The position numbers and the translations under genes were made by a program. From the NCBI GenBank assembly GCA_046152935.1, contig JBJXGB010000001.1, positions 1 to 40,404 of the forward strand: DNA of 40,404 nucleotides. Direction: 5' to 3'. The first letter of the stretch is position 1. The number at the start of each line of letters is the position of its first letter. The notes beneath the pieces were generated by a model. The model saw only the letters and a list, made by a program, of their open reading frames with translations, made no database searches and was not told where the DNA came from. Shown here one piece after another: positions 35,123-40,404 of this stretch. The stretch comes from CAZMFZ01 sp046152935. GTDB lineage: Bacteria; Bacteroidota; Bacteroidia; Cytophagales; UBA9547.

Positions 35123-35434
35123 GTGCTAAAAATTTTAGATAAATTCCATACCATTGTTGAAGTCTTAACAGACTTAAATACAAGAGGTTACCTAGCAGGT
35201 TTTGCTGTGTTGACTAAAAAGGTATGTATGATTTATTTTCGATATAATATATCACTTTCGCCTGATGAGTTTCAAATCGATGAAATATATCGGTTTGAAG
35301 GCAATTCAGAATCAACGAGTGAAATGATACTTTACGCCATTTCTTCAAAAAATGGAAAAGTGAAAGGAATCTTAATAAATGGAAATGGCATATATGGCGA
35401 TTCGCTTTACTCCGAAATTGTGAGGCGACTGTAA
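35123..35434 (+). CDS. Small protein of the 'phosphoribosylpyrophosphate synthetase'-labelled family
   Basis: A 103-residue protein starting at GTG (an in-frame stop lies four codons upstream). The core DEFQIDEIYRFEGNSESTSEMILYAISSKNGKVKGILINGNGIYGD matches, from memory, a short Bacteroidota family often labelled phosphoribosylpyrophosphate synthetase. At about 100 residues it lacks the PRPP-synthetase folds, so the label is likely wrong and the function unknown. It lies in the stress-type run, just upstream of YtxH. Confidence 0.7.
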   Translation: MLKILDKFHTIVEVLTDLNTRGYLAGFAVLTKKVCMIYFRYNISLSPDEFQIDEIYRFEGNSESTSEMILYAISSKNGKVKGILINGNGIYGDSLYSEIVRRL

Positions 35435-35477
35435 GCAGTTTTAATATAAAAACTAATCAACTCTAAATCAATTAATT

Positions 35478-35756
35478 ATGAAAACAGGAAATGTAGTATT
35501 GGGTATTTTAGCTGGTTTTTCAGCAGGTGCATTAGCAGGAATTTTACTGGCTCCAGACAAAGGAAGCAATACAAGAAGGAAAATAGTAGAAAAAGGTGAA
35601 GGCCTTTCAAATGATGCAAAAGAAAAATTTGATGCCTTTTTAGAATCTATCACCGATAAATACGAAACTGCCATGAATGAAGTTGAAAACATGGTTTCAA
35701 ACGGCAAGTCGAAATACGATGCAGTGAAAAAAGAAACCAAAGCCAGTACATATTAA
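35478..35756 (+). CDS. YtxH domain protein
   Basis: A 92-residue protein with one N-terminal glycine-rich membrane segment (VVLGILAGFSAGALAGILLAP) followed by a charged helical region (KGSNTRRKIVEKGEGL to the end). This is the YtxH layout. Homologues are induced by general stress in Bacillus, where ytxH is a sigma-B gene. It is probably membrane-anchored with a cytoplasmic coiled region. A strong terminator follows. Confidence 0.88.
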   Translation: MKTGNVVLGILAGFSAGALAGILLAPDKGSNTRRKIVEKGEGLSNDAKEKFDAFLESITDKYETAMNEVENMVSNGKSKYDAVKKETKASTY

Positions 35757-35768
35757 ATCGCAAATTTT

Positions 35769-35820
35769 AAGTATGCCACCAAGCAAAAAAAACTCTTCAA
35801 CGCTTGGTGGCATACTTTTT
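35769..35820 (+). terminator. Intrinsic terminator after YtxH
   Basis: AAGTATGCCACCAAGC (35769-35784) and GCTTGGTGGCATACTT (35802-35817) pair perfectly over 16 bases around a 17-base A-rich loop, followed by T. It separates YtxH from the lipoprotein genes. Confidence 0.9.
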
Positions 35821-35863
35821 ATACAAATGTTACTGTTAATCTTAATTTATTAAATAAATAAAT

Positions 35864-36436
35864 ATGAAATCTGTCAATTACTGCTTAGCTCTATTTTTTT
35901 TATTCACTTTGGTTTTTTTTACATCTTGTAAATCAACAAAAAAACTAAATACTGCAAAAAGTGACGTTGAAACGCGAAATAGAAGTGCAAATGGCAAAAA
36001 AGTTGTAAAGTCAGATACAAAATTAAATGCCAACGCTCTAGTGCCAATGCCTCCTGAACAGGTGAAAATGGCATTTAGGTCACAATTTCCCACCGTTTCA
36101 AGTGAAATTTGGTCTGAAAAAACGCCTTTGATAATGAAGGAAAATAGCAAAGACAGGCTATTCAAAGTCGCTTTTGAATTTAATAAAAAGAAAAACTGGC
36201 TCACCTTCTCAGAAAATGGACAATTGATCGAAACCAAAGTTGAAATATTACCGGAGCATCTCCCTCCGTACCTTGTCAATTCGATCAAAATCAAATATCC
36301 AGAAGCAAGAATTATTTCTGCTACCACTTATAAAAGTGTTAGAAAAGAAGGCAATTATACCGCAAACTTGATAACTCAGCCAAATTCAGACGAAAAACAA
36401 ATCGTTTTGCTAGAAAATGGCACTTTTGAAGAGTAA
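35864..36436 (+). CDS. Putative lipoprotein with PepSY-like/BLIP-like fold
   Basis: A 190-residue protein. The N-terminus is a lipoprotein signal (hydrophobic 6-20, lipobox VFFTSC with Cys at about 22). After a basic linker, the C-terminal 130 residues show two repeats typical of PepSY-like modules: PPEQVKMAFRSQFPTVSSEIWSEK and LPPYLVNSIKIKYPEARIISATTYK. Each pairs a helix with strands. It is probably anchored in the outer or inner membrane facing the periplasm; function unknown. It lies between two terminator-bounded small-protein groups. Confidence 0.75.
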   Translation: MKSVNYCLALFFLFTLVFFTSCKSTKKLNTAKSDVETRNRSANGKKVVKSDTKLNANALVPMPPEQVKMAFRSQFPTVSSEIWSEKTPLIMKENSKDRLFKVAFEFNKKKNWLTFSENGQLIETKVEILPEHLPPYLVNSIKIKYPEARIISATTYKSVRKEGNYTANLITQPNSDEKQIVLLENGTFEE

Positions 36437-36560
36437 AACGCCTAAAAATGAGAGCAATATTCAAAATTTGCAATCAAACTTTCTTACAAATCAAAATTAT
36501 GTAGCAATACATGATAATAACCACTAAAAATTTATCAACAAACCATTAAAATTTAAACCC

Positions 36561-36857
36561 ATGAAAAAGTTACCATTTATCATCTCGCTACTATCAATCA
36601 CTTTTTTTAGCTGCGAAACACCATCGCAAAAACTAGAAAATGCCCAGGAAAATGCCGATGCAGCCAACAAAAATCTAGATAAAGTACAAGAAGAATATCT
36701 AGTAGAAATTGAAAATTATAAACTTGAAACGCAAGATCGAATCGCTGCCAACAACCAAAGCATTGCCGAATTTAAGTCCCGAGTAGAAAGTGAAAAAAAA
36801 GAAGCTAAAATGAAGTATTTGAAGAAAATAGCCGAATTGGAGCAAAAAAAACAGTGA
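36561..36857 (+). CDS. Coiled-coil lipoprotein, N-terminal part of a frameshifted gene
   Basis: A 98-residue frame with a lipoprotein signal (LLSITFFSC, Cys at about 18) and a long coiled coil (QKLENAQENADAANKNLDKVQEEYL ... ESEKKEAKMKYLKKIAELEQKKQ). It ends at TGA 36855-36857 directly after a run of eight A (36844-36851). Removing one A joins it in frame with the ORF at 36859-36990, giving 142 residues that look like one continuous helical protein. I recall this layout from the sll1863-type stress-response proteins. The gene is either mutated, miscalled, or decoded by slippage. Confidence 0.7.
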   Translation: MKKLPFIISLLSITFFSCETPSQKLENAQENADAANKNLDKVQEEYLVEIENYKLETQDRIAANNQSIAEFKSRVESEKKEAKMKYLKKIAELEQKKQ

Positions 36858-36858
36858 T

Positions 36859-36990
36859 ATGAAGAAGAAAATGGACGATTATAAAGAAGATGGCAAAGAA
36901 AATTGGGAGAAATTCAAGACAGAGTTCAACCACGATATGGATGAAATCGGCAATGCTTTCAAAGACTTGACAGTAAAAAATGTAAAATAA
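36859..36990 (+). pseudogene. C-terminal fragment of the coiled-coil lipoprotein (out of frame)
   Basis: A frame of 43 codons (MKKKMDDYKEDGKENWEK, then FKTEFNHDMDEIGNAFKDL) starting 2 bases after the stop of the lipoprotein frame and shifted relative to it. It could be an independent tiny gene with its own ATG. The continuity of coiled-coil character, and the clean join when one A is removed from the A8 run, favour a broken or slippage-decoded C-terminus. Confidence 0.6.
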
Positions 36991-37329
36991 ATTAGAAGGT
37001 ATATTTTACGATCCCCAACCTATTATCGAATTAAACATATTTGCCAATACAATTAAGACCATAGCATTCAAGGTCGTTTTGTTAAGCAATTTTATTATAC
37101 CTCAACATAAATCCTTCTCCTGCTGAGAAGCACTTGAAGGTATTAACTAATCGACATTGCCATAGCATTAACTAAACCTTGAACATTCCTTTTTTGATTT
37201 TTGTTGCTGATAACTAGTGGGGTGCTTGTCGTTGGGCATCTCACTAAGTCAGAATTTCAACTGCTAAAAATTTTATTATTTTCTCAGTCACAAAGTATTA
37301 ATTATCCATATCACAACCCAAATATTGTT
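36991..37329. other. Non-coding region upstream of dps
   Basis: About 340 AT-rich bases without a supportable gene. A decamer CCATAGCATT occurs twice about 95 bases apart, and a weak CTTCTC...GAGAAG hairpin lies between them. I find no clean TTTG-N19-TAnnTTTG promoter here, so dps may depend on another sigma factor or regulator. Confidence 0.35.
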
Positions 37330-37803
37330 ATGCAACCAAACATTGGAATTTCAGAAAAAAATACGCAAGAAGTAGCCAACATTTTATCAAAGTTATTAGC
37401 AGATGAATTTGTACTTTGTACAAAAACAAGAAATGCTCACTGGAACGTGGAAGGCATAGATTTTTACGATAAACACAAGTTTTTTGAAGGTCAATTTGAA
37501 CAATTAGATGAAGCCATCGATAGTATTGCAGAACGAATCCGCACAGTTGGGCACTATGTGTCTGGAAGCTTAACTAAATTTTTGGAAACAACCCATCTTA
37601 CCGAGCAAACGAGAGAACAAAACGATGGAAAAGGTTTTATTTCTTTGCTTTTGGCAGATCACGAAAGCATAATAATATCGATAAGAGAAAATATTACCCC
37701 TGTTACCGAGAAACACAAAGACTTGGGTACAAGTGATTTCTTAACTTCCATCATGGAAATGCACGAAAAAATGGCTTGGTTTTTACGTGCTCATTTAAAA
37801 TAG
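37330..37803 (+). CDS. dps: Dps family DNA-binding/ferritin-like protein
   Basis: Oxidises and stores iron and protects DNA in starvation. From the ATG at 37330 (157 residues) the ferroxidase ligands are visible: His37 (NAHWNVEG), His49, Glu53 (Asp in E. coli), Asp64 and Glu68. The spacing is identical to E. coli Dps. The frame is open to 37201, but those 43 residues have no homology. The N-terminal tail is short, with few basic residues, so DNA binding may be weak. It closes the run of stress-type genes and has a strong terminator. Confidence 0.94.
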   Translation: MQPNIGISEKNTQEVANILSKLLADEFVLCTKTRNAHWNVEGIDFYDKHKFFEGQFEQLDEAIDSIAERIRTVGHYVSGSLTKFLETTHLTEQTREQNDGKGFISLLLADHESIIISIRENITPVTEKHKDLGTSDFLTSIMEMHEKMAWFLRAHLK

Positions 37804-37838
37804 ATCAAAGTTTTTCTGTAGAATGATTATCAACGATC

Positions 37839-37892
37839 AATAACCAGCTAGATGCTATCGCTTTTGCGGGGATAATTAGCTGGTTATTTTTT
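37839..37892 (+). terminator. Intrinsic terminator of dps
   Basis: AATAACCAGCTA (37839-37850) and TAGCTGGTTATT (37877-37888) pair over 12 bases around a 26-base loop, followed by TTTT. On the opposite strand there is no T-run, so it serves dps mainly, although crtI converges here. Confidence 0.85.
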
Positions 37893-37922
37893 CGGCTTTG
37901 ACCTAAAAAATTAATTATGCGG

Positions 37923-39404
37923 CTATTGCTTAGATAAAAGCTTCATCATTTCTCGTGCTACTACTTCGCCTGAAATAATGGAAGGCGGTACACCTGGGCC
38001 AGGAACCGTCAATTGACCAGTAAATAGTAAATTTTTGATCTTTTTGTGGTGCATACTTGGCTTTAAAGGTCCAGTTTGTAACAACGTATTCGCCAGTCCG
38101 TAGGCGTTACCTTTATGTGCATGGTAGTCTTTACTGAAATCTCTGCTCGCAAAATTTCGCCTGTAAACAATATTTTCACGAAACGTAACGCCAGCAATCT
38201 TTTCTAATCTTTCCATCACCGTACCGAAATATTGCTCTTGCACAGCATCGGTATCTACCAAACCTGGAGCAGTAGGTATAAGAATAAAAAGATTTTCAAA
38301 ACCCTCTGGCGCTACACTTGCATCTGTTTTTGAAGGCACAGAAACGTAAAAAAGCGGATCTGTCGGCCATTGTGGCTTGTCGTATATTTCAAAAGCATGT
38401 TTACCAAAATCAGTATCAAAAAAAAGATTGTGGTGCAGGAGCTGGGGTATTTTTTTGTTTAGTCCTATATAATAAAGTAAACTACTAGGTGCCATTTTTC
38501 TAGATTCCCAATATTTGGCATCGTATTGTTGGTATTTTGGGGGAATTATTTGGCTGTCCAAATGATGATAATCGGCCGAACCTACCACGGCATCGCAATC
38601 GAAATTTCCTGCTCTTGAAAAAACTGTTTTTGCCCTATTATTTTTAATATCAATGGTGGTAACTTCAGCATTGGTAATGATTTTCACCCCCAGATCGCGA
38701 GCAATTGTTTCCATAGCAGCCACAATATTGTACATGCCACCCTGCGGATACCATGTGCCCAAGGCCATGTCTGCATAGTTCATCAAACTATAAAGGGCGG
38801 GGGTTCTGCCCGGTGTTTCTCCCAAAAAAAGCACGGGGAACTCTAGTAAACTAATAATTTTGGGGCTTTTGAAGTACTTACGTACATAACTTGCCATATC
38901 TGTAAGCAAGTGCATCTTCAAAACTGCCCCCAACACTTCTCCATCAAAATACTCAAAAATTGATTTGCCCGGCAATTGCACAAACTTATTTATTCCTTTC
39001 TCATACTTGTATTCGGCTTCTTTCAAAAATGTTTTTAACCGCAAGGCACTCCCCTGCTCCTCTTGTTCAAAAAGTCTATATAATTCTTCTAACGATGAAG
39101 GAATATCCCAAAACTCATTGGCTCCAAAATATACTCTATATGAGGGGCTTAGTCGTAGTAAGCTGTAAAAATCGGCTGCTTTTTTCCCAAATTGATTAAA
39201 AAAGCGTTCAAAAACATCTGGCATCCAATACCAACTAGGGCCCATATCAAACACAAAGCCATCTTGCTCAAATTTACGAGCCCGACCACCTATGCTTGCG
39301 TTTTTTTCTAAAATCACCACTTCGCAGCCATCTTTTGCTAAAAAACAAGCAGCCGACAAGCCTGAAAAACCAGAACCTATTACAATTATTTTCTTTTTAG
39401 ACAT
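37923..39404 (-). CDS. crtI: Phytoene desaturase
   Basis: FAD-dependent carotenoid desaturase converting phytoene towards lycopene. The 493 residues begin with the dinucleotide-binding motif GSGFSGLSAACFLAKDG and the adjacent EKNASIGGRARKFEQDGFVFDMGPSWY. They end with the CrtI C-terminal signature LLFTGQLTVPGPGVPPSIISGEVVAREM. The length is typical. Related CrtD desaturases have a different C-terminal motif. It has no crtB neighbour in the window; it converges with dps and diverges from the FKBP lipoprotein gene. Confidence 0.93.
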   Translation of the reverse strand: MSKKKIIVIGSGFSGLSAACFLAKDGCEVVILEKNASIGGRARKFEQDGFVFDMGPSWYWMPDVFERFFNQFGKKAADFYSLLRLSPSYRVYFGANEFWDIPSSLEELYRLFEQEEQGSALRLKTFLKEAEYKYEKGINKFVQLPGKSIFEYFDGEVLGAVLKMHLLTDMASYVRKYFKSPKIISLLEFPVLFLGETPGRTPALYSLMNYADMALGTWYPQGGMYNIVAAMETIARDLGVKIITNAEVTTIDIKNNRAKTVFSRAGNFDCDAVVGSADYHHLDSQIIPPKYQQYDAKYWESRKMAPSSLLYYIGLNKKIPQLLHHNLFFDTDFGKHAFEIYDKPQWPTDPLFYVSVPSKTDASVAPEGFENLFILIPTAPGLVDTDAVQEQYFGTVMERLEKIAGVTFRENIVYRRNFASRDFSKDYHAHKGNAYGLANTLLQTGPLKPSMHHKKIKNLLFTGQLTVPGPGVPPSIISGEVVAREMMKLLSKQ

Positions 39405-39582
39405 TCGACCTTATTCTATTTTTGATTCAAAACCAAATATCAAACACTTTTGCTAAACTTAGGTTTAAAATACTTATCTGCACAAATATTTTACCACTTT
39501 TGCAAAGTATTAAATCCAAAAACCACTACTTGGCTTCATACTTTTAAGATATTGCCTATTACAACCACAAAATTATTAAAAA

Positions 39583-40404
39583 ATGAAAGCGAAACAGCTT
39601 AAAACCGTGTGCTACTTTGCCCTATTTGGGCTTATTTCTTGCGTAAATTCAGATCAAATAAATCCTAAATCGGAGGGGCAGCTCAATTACGAGCAGCTCG
39701 TAGCCGAAGTAGCAGAAATCGATAAATATATTGCCGCCAATGTTACCGATTATGTGGCATATTCCAATTCGCAGGTACGATTTGCAATAAAAAAGTTTGG
39801 CAATGATGTGCCACCTAAAAAAGGACAAACAGTTAATTTCCAGTACGATGCACGCTTGTTTTCTGATACTAATTTTGTATTCGACCAAGGCAATGCATCC
39901 ACTTTATTGGAAAATATTTCTATTGTAGGGCTTGCAAATCAAGTTTCAAGCCTCCAAAATGGAACAATTGCCACCATTTTTGTGCCATCATTTTATGCCT
40001 ACGGCAAAAATGCTACAGCAACCATACCTGCCAATGCCACTATTATCTTTAATGTTACCGTAAACGGAGTGATAAGAACAGCTGGCGAACAGGCTCAATT
40101 TGAGACAGATACGGCTGCTATTCGGAAGCTAGTCTCGACCATAAGTGGCATACAATCGCACCCAAGCGGTATATTTTATGTGATAAATAAGAGTGGAAAT
40201 GTCGGAAAATTTCCCAAGATTTACGATGATGTAAATTTCTCTTACGATGGCCGCTTGATAAGCACGAACGAAAGATTTGACTCAGGCTCACTGAATCAAT
40301 CCAACATCTTTAGCCTCATTGACGGTCTGCGAATCGGCATTCCGTTGCTAAACGAAGGAAGTACTGCTACATTTTACATTCCTTCGGGTCTTGGCTATGG
40401 CGTA
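39583..40404 (+). CDS. Lipoprotein with two FKBP-type peptidyl-prolyl isomerase domains (partial, runs off the window)
   Basis: The frame is open from the ATG at 39583 to the last base (274 codons, no stop). It starts with a lipoprotein signal (ALFGLISC, Cys at about 20). A first FKBP-like domain spans about 60-165 (KKGQTVNFQYDARLFSD, VPSFYAYGKNATATIPANATIIFNVTV). A second one from about 180 follows the same order (VNFSYDGRLISTNERFD, FYIPSGLGYG) and is cut by the window end. Both keep the FKBP strand pattern and the IPAN-type end. The aromatic pocket residues look incomplete, so one domain may be a chaperone rather than an isomerase. It is probably periplasmic or outer-membrane anchored. Confidence 0.82.
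   Translation, partial: MKAKQLKTVCYFALFGLISCVNSDQINPKSEGQLNYEQLVAEVAEIDKYIAANVTDYVAYSNSQVRFAIKKFGNDVPPKKGQTVNFQYDARLFSDTNFVFDQGNASTLLENISIVGLANQVSSLQNGTIATIFVPSFYAYGKNATATIPANATIIFNVTVNGVIRTAGEQAQFETDTAAIRKLVSTISGIQSHPSGIFYVINKSGNVGKFPKIYDDVNFSYDGRLISTNERFDSGSLNQSNIFSLIDGLRIGIPLLNEGSTATFYIPSGLGYGV

Noticed and set aside
36991..37329. CCATAGCATT direct repeat upstream of dps as a mobile-element scar or operator
   Set aside because: Only ten bases, two copies 95 bases apart, no terminal inverted repeats and no dyad symmetry; could be chance.
37201..37329. N-terminal extension of Dps by 43 residues
   Set aside because: The extra residues have no Dps similarity, and a standard ATG at 37330 gives the normal family length.
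1..40404. tRNA, rRNA, CRISPR array, insertion sequence, phage or defence island
   Set aside because: No T-loop-like tRNA sequences, no regularly spaced repeats, no transposase, integrase or restriction motifs were found in any intergenic region or ORF.

Overview
The window looks like an ordinary low-GC chromosomal segment of a member of the Bacteroidota. Several independent signs point there. There is a type IX secretion cargo protein with a C-terminal sorting domain, a Bacteroidota-type serine palmitoyltransferase, a small histone H1-like Hc1 protein, DUF5606, DUF4476 and DUF2911 proteins, an OmpA protein with PD40 repeats, and promoters of the form TTTG-N19-TAnnTTTG instead of the -35/-10 pattern. 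No tRNA, rRNA, CRISPR array, transposase or phage gene was seen. The exact genus cannot be read from the sequence alone.

Layout. 1-3.2 kb: an S1-domain RNA-binding protein overlapping a DUF3820 gene, a stand-alone hisIE, a DUF4160/DUF2442 pair and a secreted DUF2911 protein. 3.3-8 kb (minus strand): an OmpA/PD40 envelope protein, then an overlapping three-gene cassette (acyltransferase, glycosyltransferase, CruF-like carotenoid hydratase) that probably finishes an acylated glycosyl carotenoid. 8.2-9.8 kb: serine palmitoyltransferase and Hc1, each with a recognisable promoter. 9.8-17.6 kb (minus): dapA, metG, miaB plus a secreted thioredoxin-fold-like protein, a small Lys-rich ORF, a nucleoside phosphorylase (MTA/SAH nucleosidase) pseudogene, and a THUMP-like methyltransferase. 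17.7-24 kb: phosphohexomutase, an unknown 89-aa protein, DUF5606, engB, a DUF4476 protein and a T9SS cargo protein. 24-33 kb (minus): ilvB with an ACT-domain subunit, dnaN, purM coupled to a polytopic membrane protein and a transglutaminase-like protein, and an M3 oligopeptidase. 33.3-37.8 kb: a secreted OB-fold-like protein, an ElaA-type acetyltransferase, and a plus-strand run of stress-type small proteins (PA2169/DUF2383, a small PRPP-synthetase-like protein, YtxH, two lipoproteins) ending in dps. 37.9-40.4 kb: phytoene desaturase crtI and, divergent from it, a lipoprotein with two FKBP-type domains that runs off the window.

How the genes connect. Core metabolism (lysine/peptidoglycan, branched-chain amino acids, histidine, purines), translation (MetRS, MiaB, EngB) and replication (DnaN) dominate. 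Two parts shape membrane chemistry: sphingolipid synthesis and carotenoid synthesis/decoration, the latter split between about 5.5-8 kb and about 38-39.4 kb. The stress run near the right end suggests a starvation or oxidative-stress locus.

The two clearest anomalies are broken genes. One is a nucleosidase whose frame is intact over 250 codons apart from four nonsense codons. The other is a lipoprotein whose coiled-coil C-terminus lies in another frame exactly after a run of eight A. I did not find a convincing novel multi-gene defence or mobile system.
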